Positions 1-10,679 of a DNA stretch of 64,000 nucleotides are shown one piece after another. The stretch comes from Ischnura elegans (taxonomy: Eukaryota; Arthropoda; Insecta; Odonata; Coenagrionidae). Both the position numbers and the translations under genes were made by a program. The notes beneath the pieces are model-generated. The model was not told where the DNA came from. It ran no database searches and saw only the letters and a list, made by a program, of their open reading frames with translations. Position 1 is the stretch's first letter. Every line of letters starts with the position of its first letter. The stretch lies in NCBI RefSeq assembly GCF_921293095.1, contig NC_060259.1:123497649-123561648 (forward strand), given 5' to 3'.

Positions 1-746
1 AGGCTCATTCGGGAAACTTTAAGAGGTTGCGCATTGGCTTAGAATTATGAAAAATAGTGACTTTTCCCAAGAAAAAAACACGCTTATAACCACCTTACCG
101 GAGTATTAAACCTGGTAAAGTGGAATATCCGCTCGTAAGATGATTGATGGTGAGCGAATGGAGATAAGTGTGTGGTTCTAAATTAGAATTTTGACGCTCA
201 TCAAATAGTCTGGGGAGCCATAGCAATGCGGTAATAATTATTGATATTGTCGCACGGAGTGTCGCTGATAGGTGGAATGATACAAAAAAAGATTTGGGAA
301 ATAAGTGTCTGAAATAAGTGAAAATGTGTTTTTTCTGAGTCTCGTCTTGCATAGGCTGTCCTTGTTGCTACAACCAAGGCGTCCAAAAAAACTCTTTTTA
401 AGCCTTCCTCCTCATTTCTTAGGAGGTGGGAAGAAATGCATCGTATTACCATCATCACCAATAATTTTAGGAATGAAATTCTTGGTTGTCCCATTTTAGC
501 TGGAAAATTTCCTATCCATATATATTATCCATGAGGTTTGAGTGAGGTTTTTGTGCCAGTGTAATTTCCCGTTGGGCTGTGCATTTCGTATTTTAATCAT
601 TTCCAATAGTTCCGTTCCTGCATAGAAATAATATTGCTCATGGTCCTGATTTTTCTGTCGTCTCTGTCAGTTTTTTGTAATCCTTCATGAAATCCACATT
701 TCTGCTCCTTCACGTTCGGTCATTTCATTCTTCCTTAGTTTCAGTA
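1..746. other. Anonymous AT-rich DNA
   Basis: No recognisable gene, RNA or repeat boundary. Open frames here are short, overlap on both strands and show no family motif. Confidence 0.5.
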
Positions 747-754
747 GGCGCATC

Positions 755-1644
755 CTGGGGCGCAGCTAGGAATTAAGGCTAGGGCGGGGGGGGGGGGGGG
801 GTTAGGCGCAAAAAACTGGTGTGTCTGAGGGTGTGGAGTACCCCTTAAGTTAAGCATGATGTGCGGGGACTCTTCCCTCAGAGAAGTTCTATGATAAATC
901 GTTCAAAATGGTGAGTTTTACGGCCTTAATGGCCGGGGAAAAGGAATCCATTATTTTTGCATTAACTTGAGGACATTATTTAACATGGTTTTGATTGTCC
1001 GATTTCGGTCATATATGCACCGTTTTGTATGATAATTTGTTGCCATTTTAATCAAGGTTTCTTAATGCCTATCTAGTAGAAGTCTTCGTATTTTTTTTGG
1101 CAAAAAACTATAGCACCCATTTTTGTTTATCTTCTCTAGATACAAATTTATTAACACTCAGGAAGTTTTGCAATGCGAGAAAAATATGATAATCGCTTGG
1201 TGCTTGGCCTGGACTATACGGTGGATGCATTAAAACTTTCCAGCCAAGCTCTCGGATTTTCTGGCGAGTCACTACAGATGTGTGTGACCTTGCGTTGTCC
1301 TGATGAAACACAACGCTTCTCCTGTTGTCCGGTTCTGGCCGTTTCTGGTCAATCGCTAGCTTCAATAGTTCCAGTTGTGGACAGAAGAGGTCTGAATTGA
1401 ACGTTTTGCCTTATGGAAACAACTGATGATAAATGATTCCTTTCCAGTGCCACCAAATGCACAGCAGAACCTTCCTAGTCGTTAATATTAATGTTAATAA
1501 TAAATATACTACTACGTACTGTTATAGTTGTAATATTAATATAACTAATATTTACACTATTTTTTTAGTTTTATGAATCCAGTTGAGTGAAATGGGTTAA
1601 ACTAAAAAAATTCTCTGAGCTATCCCCACCTCGCCGCACCCCTG
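755..1644 (-). mobile_element. hAT-A copy, interrupted by a mariner fragment
   Basis: The left part (about 755-930) and right part (about 1550-1644) match the two halves of the roughly 300-bp non-autonomous family seen whole at 9446-9751, 28060-28339 and 57843-58145. The ends read CTGGGGCGCAGC and CGCACCCCTG. Flanking 8-mers GGCGCATC (747-754) and GGTGCATC (1645-1652) differ at one base, as expected for a hAT target-site duplication. The middle (about 931-1549) is foreign and holds decayed mariner sequence. A 16-G run lies at 786-801. No coding capacity. Orientation is relative to the copy at 9446. The hAT assignment is an inference from TSD length and CAG-type ends. Confidence 0.7.
980..1480 (-). 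pseudogene. Decayed mariner transposase, C-terminal part
   Basis: The minus-strand frame at 1108-1365 carries motifs of the mariner DD34D transposase catalytic core: FHQDNARSHTS (containing the second aspartate) and HPPYSPGQAPSDYHIF (containing the third). Upstream, in frames broken by stops, KVLLCIWWHWKGI and LLKLAIDQKRPE match the segment that precedes these motifs. The N-terminal DNA-binding region is absent, so this is a 5'-truncated, frame-broken relic. No inverted repeat could be identified. The family recognition is secure because the motifs occur in the right order and spacing; the clade is not determined. It lies inside a hAT-A copy and so inserted after it. Confidence 0.85.
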
Positions 1645-1833
1645 GGTGCATCCATACTTTAAATTGCATTTGGATGCAGTTCTATTAAAACGAGGAAATG
1701 ATGGTCTATATATATCGATAAGATGGTGGAATGGATTCTCCGATGGTATTCTTTCTCTACGTGCCGCATAAAATTTATAATTCCAGCCAATATTTTCTCA
1801 GATATCCGGTCGTGGACACAAAATTTTGCGGTG
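1477..1833 (+). repeat. Direct duplication, copy 1 (partner 2222-2602)
   Basis: This block and 2222-2602 align along their length, from TCGTTAATATTAAT through the hAT-A right half to GATATCCGGTCGTGGACACA. Both keep the same hAT-A end and flank (CTG followed by GGTGCATC). The pair therefore arose by duplication of one locus rather than by two insertions. The offset is about 750 bp. Confidence 0.85.
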
Positions 1834-2133
1834 GACGCTGTTGTGATCAAATGATTTTATAGGCCATTAATGCACAAGGATATATTTTCAATTCTCATGC
1901 ATGCTTTTTGCTTTTGATAAAATTTGCAGCGAAATATTTTGGAAAACGCGCTCATTGAAAAAGAAAAATTAATGTTATTTTTTGCCCATCGACCATTTGC
2001 TGTTTGTCTTCGTTAGCAATTTTATGACTTCGCTACTGTAATTGAAATCCAATAAAAGGGACATTTTCAAAATCTTTTTTTTCTTTATATCACTCTTGCC
2101 TGAGAAACATTAGTTAATATTGAGTTCTACTCT

Positions 2134-2194
2134 CGAAACGTCAGAAGGAAGTAGATATTCTAATATAGAATATCTACTTCCTTCTGACGTTTCG
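2134..2194. repeat. Perfect 29-bp hairpin between the duplicated blocks
   Basis: Arms 2134-2162 and 2166-2194 are exact reverse complements around a 3-nt loop. The outer end of each arm reads CGAAACGTCAG, the motif also found downstream of the PLE at 47.8 kb. Confidence 0.9.
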
Positions 2195-2221
2195 ATGTGC
2201 ATCTTAATATGCACATCCTCT

Positions 2222-2602
2222 GGTCGTTAATATTAATATGTATAATAAGTATACTACTACGTACTGATAAAGTAGTAATATGAATATATAATTAATATTT
2301 ACACTATTTTATTAGCTATATGAATCCAATTGAGTGAAATGGGTTAAACTTAAAAAAATTCTCTGAGCTATTCTCTGAGCGAGGGGGTTTATCCCCCCCC
2401 TCTCGCTGCGCCTCTGGGTGCATCCACACTTTAAATTGCATTTGGATACAGTTCGATTGAAAAGAGGAAGTAATGGTCTATTTGTCGATAATATGGTGAT
2501 ATGGATTCTCCGATCGTATTATTTCTCTACCTGCCGTATAAAATTTATAATTCGAGCCAATAGTTTCTCAGATATCCGGTCGTGGACACAAAACTTTGCC
2601 CA
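2222..2602 (+). repeat. Direct duplication, copy 2
   Basis: Second copy of the block at 1477-1833, including the right part of a hAT-A element ending at 2416 and flank GGTGCATC at 2417-2424. It contains an extra short GAGCGAGGGGG tract that copy 1 lacks. Confidence 0.85.
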
Positions 2603-3829
2603 TTCCCACGTGAAACATACCGATTCTTTGTGCACTTACATATTTACTTTTAATGCAAAGACTTTCCATCAATAGGTTTAAAATCCAATGTCAGGGTATT
2701 GAAATACTTCTTGGTAGTTTTTCAATTTATGGCGTTAAATGCAAAGGACTAAGGAATTTTTTTCCCTTGACCTCAAAATTCTGTGCCGCTTCTTTTTTCC
2801 TAACCAGAACGAGCCGTGGTTATTTACCATTATTATGCAATATATGCTATACTATATGCATTTATTCGTGCGTTTATTGATCAATTGGTAGTTGTTGGTA
2901 TTTCAATTAATGACATACATAGCTGGTGAATCCTCGCTATCTAATTTTTGGGTCGTTTTCCTAAGCAATTGATGTTGAATTTATGGCCCAAAACGTAGAC
3001 GTATTCAACATAACTGAATCAAGTATATATCGTAATTTGTAATTCTGAAACGTTTTGATAATCATTACCAATGAGGTTTGTTTAGTAATTTAAGAAAAAT
3101 AACAATGGAAGGTTAACTAAACATCTGATTGGATGATGCTGAAGAACTTTGGAAAAATTCAAAGCCATATTGTTTGTAGGCTGAACACATTCCGTGAAGT
3201 AGGCTTTGGAAGCCATATTTTCCTACCTTTTTACGCTGTAGGAGAAGTCTCGGCGCATTTCCAGTCCATCAGGGAACTACGGTTACAGGCTGGAGACTCA
3301 GGAGATATGACCTCCATCACTGCGCATATCACGTGTTGGTTTTCCTCGTTGTGTGTGTGTGTGTGACGTCTAATCCCCTCTGGAAAGCATATCGCATATG
3401 TTACGCGGTAAATGGAGGCGGATGAGAGCCTATAGTCTATTCACTTCATGTCTGCGGGTGAGCTTTCGTGAGAGCCCGGACACTCTCGGATGGCTTCGCT
3501 GATAGGGGAGGGGTAGTATCGAGAGAGAGAGAGAGGAGGAGCGAACATAACGTTGCCAAATGTACAGAGGTTTCCAAAAGTTTCTTGACAAATGAGCGGC
3601 GCCACTTCAGCTCCTCAGAGAAATTGAGCTTCACTTACTGCAATTATTGTCCTTGGTTACGCGCCACAAATATTTTGTTTGTTTGTAAATATATGTTTTT
3701 CTCGAAGAAGAGAGCGTAGAATGTACCGTGTTATTGCATATTTATCTTTCTCCCAGTGTTTTATATTGTTGAAAATGATATTATACGTGGTTTGTTTATG
3801 AGTCTGTAAACCATCCGCTATATTTCTTC
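2603..3829. other. Anonymous DNA with simple repeats
   Basis: No gene found. A GT-dinucleotide run at about 3350-3364 and a GA run at about 3521-3536 are the only clear structures. Confidence 0.5.
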
Positions 3830-3837
3830 CATCGCCT

Positions 3838-5422
3838 CAAGGGCGCAGCTAGGAATTAAGGATAGGGGGTTTTAGGCGCAGCTAATACTACGGGTCTTAA
3901 GGCCTGGTTACACGGTGTATTAACCCGTACGGGTTAATGTATGAATGCGTGTCTGTTTGCATGTCTGAATTCATGCACGTTTGCGTGAACGAGGAGCATG
4001 AATGAGCGGTTACACGGTACATTCGTTCGGACAAGTTTTCACACATTTTCTCGTAACGCGAGGCGTTTAGTTTTTGCTTATTCCCTTTATATAGCACAAA
4101 ATTTAAATGTGAAAACAGTATCATTAGGTAGGAAGCAGACGATACCTACCAGCAAATAAATCCCTTTTCGTTGTTTCCTGTAGGACCAGAAAATTTCACA
4201 TACTGGTAATATATTTGCGCTGCCGTGTAAACAGTGGTTTTCATTGTAGTAGCCGAAGTTATTTCATTTCGTGCCAGTAATATTTATTTATCTTTAATAT
4301 TTATCGTTATCGCTCGCTTAACGCTATATCTCAATAGTTCTCTATTTATTTCAACCGTAATCAAAGTTAATACTTAGGCTGAAAATTTGTAGACGCATCT
4401 TGTTTTTAAGCCGTGTTTACTAGACATTTTTCTGTCATCTGTTTCACTGGGTGTAGATGATCTATGAGAGTAGATATTTTTAATACTTTGTTTTACTTTT
4501 GTCAGGGCGGTTATAAAGTTAAGAAGATATTTGCTGTCGATGGAAAAGATGTTGGTTTAGAGGCCTGGTCGATTTATGAGCTTGCGTATTGTGAGTCATC
4601 TTTTAGTGGTGGGCCAGTGCATTCCCACCTCGGACGTATAAAAGGTAGAATTGTCGTTAATTCGTATGATGTAAATTATGTTTAAATGTGTTCTATTAGT
4701 CGTATGATAGCCGTTGTATTTCACAAATGTCGTGTTGAAACCTCTGTGATAACCTCATCGATTGTTTTGTTCCGGCATAATACAACCATTAAGATACCAT
4801 AAATAAACTTGGTATGTCCGGCATACATACAGGGATAATCTATAGGAATATTAGTGTAGATGCAAATGGTGAGATTGTGGTAGGATTCAAGCACTTACGA
4901 TACAGTACAAATGAACAAATACGCGTAAAGAGTTACTGAATAGCCAAGACGGTCGTGGAATAGCCCTGCAGATGACAACTAAATGTGTCGTTTTCCACCA
5001 GGTAGCTCTGTTATCAACTTGTGCGAATGCATGAACGAAATTAGAACAGGTTCTATTTTCCGTTCACGCGTTCATGCATTTGTACATTTTGGCGTGGTTA
5101 CACGGTGAATTTTTCCGTTCATTCTCGCATTCATACATTTAGACATTAACCCGTACGGGTTAATGCACCGTGTAACCAGGCCTTTAAGGGTATAGAAAAC
5201 TCCCTAAGGTAATCGAGAGGTGTGGGGGCCCTCCCACTGAGATATTTTAAGATAAATGCTTCAAAATAGTGGGTTTTGCGGCTGTGTAAATAGTTTTTTG
5301 TAATATGTTTTGTTTGTTACTCATCCGTCCCCCTAATATTAGTTACAAAATTGTTTATTAAAAGATTCTCTGAGCTCTTGGGGGGGATTTATCCCCCAAA
5401 AACCCCTCTCGCTGCGTCACTG
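3838..5422 (-). mobile_element. hAT-A copy split by a TIR element
   Basis: The left part begins CAAGGGCGCAGCTAGGAATT and the right part ends GCTGCGTCACTG, matching the family ends. Flanks CATCGCCT (3830-3837) and CTTCGCTT (5423-5430) agree at 6 of 8 bases, consistent with an old 8-bp duplication. Element 3900-5183 sits inside, and the hAT-A sequence resumes on its far side (GGGTATAGAAAACTCCC). Confidence 0.7.
3900..5183. mobile_element. 1.28-kb TIR element (TTA or TTAA duplication)
   Basis: Terminal inverted repeats of about 40 bp begin AGGCCTGGTTACACGGTG and run into the palindrome ATTAACCCGTACGGGTTAAT. TTA flanks both sides (3897-3899, 5184-5186), and the host hAT-A sequence rejoins across it. 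A 3-bp TTA duplication suggests PIF/Harbinger; reading TTAA instead would leave a one-base asymmetry at the ends and suggest piggyBac. Extra plus-oriented GGTTACACGGT copies sit near 4010 and 5096. A 73-residue frame at 4464-4685 has no motif I recognise, so the element appears non-autonomous. Confidence 0.75.
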
Positions 5423-5430
5423 CTTCGCTT

Positions 5431-6165
5431 CGCTATATTTATTTAGCCTCATCCGCTCTATCATTCGCCTGATAGCAAAACAAAAACTGTTGTTTCTCAG
5501 AAGGTGCTTGACGCAAGACATTAAACCCGAATGTGTAGGGCACACCGTGGTGCGTTTACGCAGTGCATTTTTTCCAAACAGAGATACTATAACTGGCGCG
5601 CCTAAAGTCATTTGATACGAATGCTGTTTCATAGGGGCTTTTCTTACACGATTTGGAGTTCAAGTCGATTTCAGGTCAAGCGTTGTGTTAACCTGCCCCG
5701 AGAATGACATAGGGATCTCGGATGACCACTAATAATGACGTTCAACCACTCTTTACCCAAGCATATTTTTGCCATGGTTCCAAAGGAAAAAATTGATTTT
5801 GATCGAAGATTGGTTGGGAGTTTTGCGCCATGTTGGTCCATAAATCGCTTTTACATTTTGTGCCCCCAACGGGTGCCATCAAAATCGCTATCAAAGCCGC
5901 AAAGGGAAAGTGTTGTTCTGTGGGCCTGGAGCAGGGGTTGGCAGGGTTTGAGATGACACCGGGGGTTTGCCCAAGGGCTCCCCCTTCTTCATTTCGGCGT
6001 CCGTGGGTTATAGGGTACGCTTTATTGTTTCGGAGGCGAGAAATAGATTTGCCTCGGACAGAGGCAGTAAAATATTTATGGCCTCTGATCCTCTGCCACA
6101 CTTCGTTTTGGCCCATCAAAAATATCTCCTGGTCATTCCGGCCAACCTCTTAAATGCGGCATGTG
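5431..6165. other. Anonymous DNA
   Basis: Overlapping open frames of 100-125 codons occur on both strands at 5742-6153, but none shows a recognisable domain and neither strand is favoured. The end of the stretch is moderately GC-rich. Confidence 0.4.
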
Positions 6166-6173
6166 GTCAACAC

Positions 6174-6423
6174 CAGCGGCGTAGCCATGGGGGAGGGGGT
6201 TCCGGACCCCCCTTGAAGTATAAAAACACAATTACTGTCCTTCATAAAAGAAAATAAAATATTGAAAAATTAGGAATTTACAAAATGTTTCTTTAACAAA
6301 TTAGGTTTTTCGATTATGAAAAGTGTTAAAATGAGTTTAAAACCCATTACTTAACACCCGTTTTTTTTTAATTTTCCTCCCTGGTTTTGGACCCCCCTCC
6401 CGAACGAAAATCCTGGCACACTG
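6174..6423. mobile_element. Small hAT-like element (hAT-E)
   Basis: The 250-bp element starts CAGCGGCGTAGCC and ends GGCACACTG. Flanks GTCAACAC (6166-6173) and GTCTACAA (6424-6431) match at 6 of 8 bases. Facing GGGGGAGGGGG and CCCCCCTCCC tracts lie near the two ends. Only the terminal CAG/CTG and a few inner bases of the TIRs correspond, so the call is tentative. Confidence 0.5.
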
Positions 6424-6431
6424 GTCTACAA

Positions 6432-6980
6432 TAAGGCATATACGGTCCTCAACGCCGTGAAACAAATTGTCAATCATCAAGCAAGGCTAATTACACGAGC
6501 AATTAGTTACCTGAAGATGTTTTCCTTCCTTATGAAGAAATTGTTCCTTGTATTAATATCCAAGCCCGATTTGACGATTCTCCATGACGACGGAAGAAAA
6601 CAATTGGAGTCAAATAATATTGGACAGCAATTCACGTTGACGACGCGAAAGTAAACAAAATGGGGCGTTATATAATGGAAAGTGTGACGTTTGGTTGTAC
6701 GCATCCTCGCTTCCGATTTTTCGTCTTCAATATTTATAAATTGTGTTCGAAAGTTGTGCTAATTTGATTTGTGAAGTAATGGTAAGTGTCGTCACTCCCG
6801 AATTTTCTCCGTGAGTAATTTTACGGGACAATTACGCTTGTAATTAGTGTGAATTTGATTTCTGAAATACAGGTGATTGTTTCATAGCACTTAAAAGTTC
6901 CGTGACTTATTGCTGATACGCACATGAAAAGCCCGTGTTGGCTGGTGCTATACCTATCACCCAAACCACTGCGTCTACGT
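6432..6980 (+). repeat. Repeat family Y, copy 1
   Basis: Stretches around 6580-6665 and 6790-6860 (GACGACGGAAGA, GTTGACGACG, GAAAGTAAAC, CTCCCGAATTT, TGTAATTAGTGTG) recur in the same order at about 62495-62760. It is a diverged interspersed repeat with undefined ends and no coding motif. Confidence 0.5.
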
Positions 6981-7866
6981 AATATGCAAAAATATAAATG
7001 CATAAATCACTTTTACTGTCATGAAAGGAAAATCATGCACACCTTATGCAAGTGCACGCAAATTGCGTTTATAAATTCCGCTTCTCGATTGATATGCTGA
7101 TCGTATGGAATGTCTAATGTGGACGGGTGATGTCGATATCAATGAATGTGTTGATGTATTAGTATCTAAAGTAAGTCATCAAAAAGTTTACAAGCAAACG
7201 GCTAGCCTGATTTCACAAACCATCCCTTTCTGCTTTGGTTCCTTCTTGTTGTTTTCTGGAAGTTTTATTTTGACGGAACTATGAAACATGTTTTGCTGTA
7301 ATGTCGTGCCTTTTTAAACTTCATTTTCATTTATTTTATTTAAATTTCTTTATTGAATGTTGTTTGTTATTTGAGTTTTAATTTCATTAACTCGTATGTT
7401 AATGTATGTTTTCCTTGATCGATCCTTCAGATTGTTCATTGTTTTTGTTGAAAAAGGGGTTGCTATGTTGCTGTTGATTAAAGCAGGCGATTTTTATAGA
7501 AACGTTTTCAGAGAGAAGAAATGAATAAAGAAGAAAGTGCCAAATTGAATAGTTTCAAGGATGTGTAAACGGTTTGAGGGGGCAGAGAAGCCAAAGGATA
7601 AAAGTGATTTTTTTAACAGCATTAGGAACAGAAATTCGGTAAATAAAACAAATGAAAAATGAAAAAGAAGAAATTTGATAATTTAGTGGTGCATTTGATT
7701 TTACTCTCGTCGTAAGCACAGAACTGAGACTCCCTCGTATCATTTGGCCACCGAGTTTTTTCAATACTTCCTCTATCAATTTCTTCACCTAACTCTGTTT
7801 AGGAGGAAAATCACTTGGTTTCTCACCCCTAATTTGAGGGATCCCGGCATCACAATGCCAGGGTAA
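6981..7866. other. Anonymous AT-rich DNA
   Basis: No gene, inverted repeat or family motif seen. Confidence 0.5.
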
Positions 7867-8169
7867 AGCTGTGTTTACACTGGGTAACACGTTATTTAAA
7901 CAGGTTGCATATAACATGTTTGACGAAAAGTTCCATACAGTTGTAACATGTTGCATGTAACATTGCGTTTTAAAACAAAAATTCGTGTTATACAACAGGT
8001 TTTTGGTTTCCAGATTCGTGTTGGAAACCAAAAACCTGTTGTATACCACGAATATTTTTTATTTGATACTCTTGTATGTAAAATGTTACATGGATTTGTA
8101 ACCCTTTCCTTAAACATTTTATACTATGTTACATGCTTACTTGAGATGTAACTCAGTGTGAACGCAGCT
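7867..8169. mobile_element. MITE with foldback core
   Basis: The ends are inverted: AGCTGTGTTTACACTGGGTAA on the left and, reverse-complemented, AGCTGCGTTCACACTGAGTTA on the right. The centre is a near-perfect hairpin, with 24-bp exact arms at 7989-8012 and 8022-8045 that extend to 7981-8053 with one mismatch. GTTACA/TGTAAC words recur between core and ends. No clear target duplication is visible, so the superfamily is open. No coding capacity. Confidence 0.75.
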
Positions 8170-9437
8170 GAAGAAGATCCCGCAAAGGCAATCCATGGAG
8201 GAAAACAGAGAGACAGAATTTGGGGATCAGGCGAGAACTACGGACTGGTCGGAATTAATCCAGGTTGTTGGTGTGGTCCACTACTCTCTCCTCCCCCTCC
8301 CTTTCCTGCCGTCGCGAAATAACCACCCGCCTTGGCCGTGGTCTCACTCCTCAAAGACCTCTCTCTCTGTATATTCCCTTTGTCGTCCCGAACGACATCC
8401 AGGCGTCTTTCATCTTCGCCTCTTCTCCCTTGGAAGTTATTTCGCCTCAAATGCAAACTCTCCAAGGCTCTTTCTCTATCTCACGTCGTCTGGAAGAGTA
8501 AAAGTACAGTTTTCCCGGAGAAACCGATCTGTTTGCTTCGGCTGTTTACCTACTGTGACGTTGGATGGAGTCCCATCGCGGAAATGAGTTTGGCGTGAAA
8601 TATATTGGGCTCACCTGCCCACATCGTATATTTGTGACTAGGATTGTTATTGGAAAAAAACACGATTATCTAGTACGTATTGACATACTCTTATGGACTA
8701 TGCGTGATGTCTTCCTCAACTCTTAAAACAATTCCGACACTCAAATCCTAATTTATTGAATGCAATTATGAATAAAATGGTACCTACCCTTTTAAGAATT
8801 TCAGATTTTCCGGATAATATCGAGTTCTGATGTTGAGTACGCGTTTTATGCTTGATATAGAAATTGGTGAATGCGTATGCCTCATTTATTTTCTAGGTGC
8901 TAATGCACTATGACCTAACATGCTGTTGCTTATTCAATGAGTTCAGCGTTAAAAAATCCACGTCCGGTTAATTATCGAAATGCGAGTATGATGCATGGTA
9001 CGTGTTTTAGAAAGGATATTTTTTTCTTCAGTAGATTAATTAATCAGTTGTATTTCTCCCGCTTCATCTGTATAATTTTCAACACCTTTTACATCCTTCT
9101 CCTGGAATTAATATTATATCATAATTTATTCGTTCGGGTGGTTCTATTATTTTTTGTTTGTGCTTTATAACTATCCTCTTTCGTGTAAATCTTAGCTTCC
9201 AAGAGTATGCTTCCTTTGAGTATGGTGACAGTCGTACTCAAGGCTTATAGGGCCATTGAACGTAGGGAATATTTAATCGACACCATTCTTACAATTACCG
9301 TTAACACAATTGCATCTGAAACGAACTCAATTACTCCTGTGTGAGCCATTAGTGAAAGAAATATGGCCATTAATTGTGACTGGACTGTGCTTGTGACAGA
9401 AGTTCATGAATATGCACGCCTAATTTCTTTCAGAGAT
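8170..9437. other. Anonymous DNA, pyrimidine-rich near 8280-8480
   Basis: Open frames of up to 130 codons at 8195-8598 follow C/T-rich composition and overlap in three frames. They show no domain and are not called as genes. Confidence 0.45.
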
Positions 9438-9445
9438 GCTCTAAA

Positions 9446-9751
9446 CAGTGGCGCAGCGAGGGGGGGGGGTTTGGGGGATAAACCCCCCTCCCCCAGAGAT
9501 CAGAGAAATTTTTAAGTTTAATCCATATTACTTAATTGAATCAGTATTACTTATAGCATAGTGTCAGGATTAATCAATTATCCTTCACAAAGCCGTAAAG
9601 CTCGCCATTTTGAGCCATTATTGTTAAAAAAAATTCTGAACGAGGGCCCCCGCAACTCCTGCTTACTCTGGTGGGTATGCAATACCCGCACACTCCTAAG
9701 TATTACTTGCGACTAAAACCCCCCTAGCCCTAATTCTTAGCTGCGCCCCTG
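9446..9751 (+). mobile_element. hAT-A, full copy (reference orientation)
   Basis: A 306-bp element from CAGTGGCGCAGC to GCTGCGCCCCTG, with inverted ends of about 12 bp. Flanks GCTCTAAA (9438-9445) and GCTCTGTC (9752-9759) share their first five bases. Short G-rich and C-rich tracts face each other inside. It is non-coding and presumably moved by an autonomous hAT transposase elsewhere. Confidence 0.75.
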
Positions 9752-10004
9752 GCTCTGTCTACCAGGGTGTAATATATTGTAGAGAGAAAGTAAGATAGAG
9801 GGGAAAAATAGGCTAATATTTTCCCAATAGGGTGGTTTCCTATTATTTTTTATTGCTTAAATCGAAACATTATTACTCTTGGACTACGCATTTCACGTTC
9901 TTAGATTTTCTAATGACGATATCTTTTTTTCGCGATTGAACGAAAAATGAAAATTTTCTAGCGCGTCAAGACACGGCGGCTAAGTAGGAATGCTGGGAAA
10001 GGTG

Positions 10005-10008
10005 CGTG
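10005..10008. repeat. BEL target duplication, left (CGTG)
   Basis: CGTG lies directly outside the 5' LTR and is repeated at 19734-19737. The homologous empty site near 62308-62311 has it once. Confidence 0.8.
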
Positions 10009-10166
10009 TGAAGAATCAACTTGAAATTATCCAAGTGAACTTGTTTATTTTAGTTGCTATGATATGAATTTGTTTGTTTAATTTTTATTAACAAAAAAAA
10101 CGGAACCCTGAATGTATCAGTCGAAACTTGAGATCTCTCTGTCAGGTGGGCGAGTGGATTTTACAC
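10009..10166 (+). repeat. BEL/Pao 5' LTR
   Basis: About 158 bp, starting TGAAGAATCAACTTG and ending GTGGATTTTACAC. By eye it differs from the 3' LTR by five transitions and a 2-nt change in an A run. The LTRs are short for a BEL element. The sequence just downstream (TTTCGGAGTTCCCACCGAG) occupies the primer-binding-site position, but I could not match it to a particular tRNA. Confidence 0.85.
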
Positions 10167-10679
10167 TTTCGGAGTTCCCACCGAGATTTAGTGATCGGAG
10201 CGTTGTTGCGTGATAAAAAACTCTAGTGGCCAATCGTCAACGTTCAAGTGTGCAGCCAGAGTGTGGGAGAATGTACTATGGGGGAAAAAAGTATCCCGAC
10301 AAAGTTTGTGCCGCCACCATCGCTTCACAGGAGAATGGATTCCCTTTCTAACGGTATAAAATCCTTGGAATGAGACGAGGGAAATTCAAATACGGTCTTA
10401 TTTGAGCCACCAAGGTCGTGACGGTGAATTGGCCTGCCTCGAACCGAGACTCAAATGCATTTCGTACTCCTCTCTAGAATGTTGGCGCATTCGATATCCT
10501 AAGGAATTGTGCCTTTCTTTTACCCGCTATCTCCCTCAAACCCTCCTTTCCGTTCCTTCTTCGCTCCTACTGCGGCACTCGTAATACAATTCACTGAAAG
10601 CCGATCTCCAGTTCTCTCTCGAAAATTTACGGGATAAATATTCGCTAGACGTAATCTGCAAGGCAGCATTAGCGATGAG

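Noticed and set aside
3900-5183. Reading the 1.28-kb TIR element as piggyBac because of TTAA
   Set aside because: Using TTAA leaves an extra T at one end; TTA gives symmetric ends. Left undecided, with Harbinger preferred.
5742-6153. Overlapping open frames of 107 and 125 codons on opposite strands
   Set aside because: No domain, no strand preference and no supporting signals; the lack of stops is explained by locally higher GC content.
8195-8598. 130-codon plus-strand frame
   Set aside because: Pyrimidine-rich tract open in three frames at once, with Ser/Leu/Pro-rich translation and no motif.
10166-10190. tRNA primer-binding site after the 5' LTR
   Set aside because: No TGG start and no confident match to a tRNA 3' end; mentioned only as a position.
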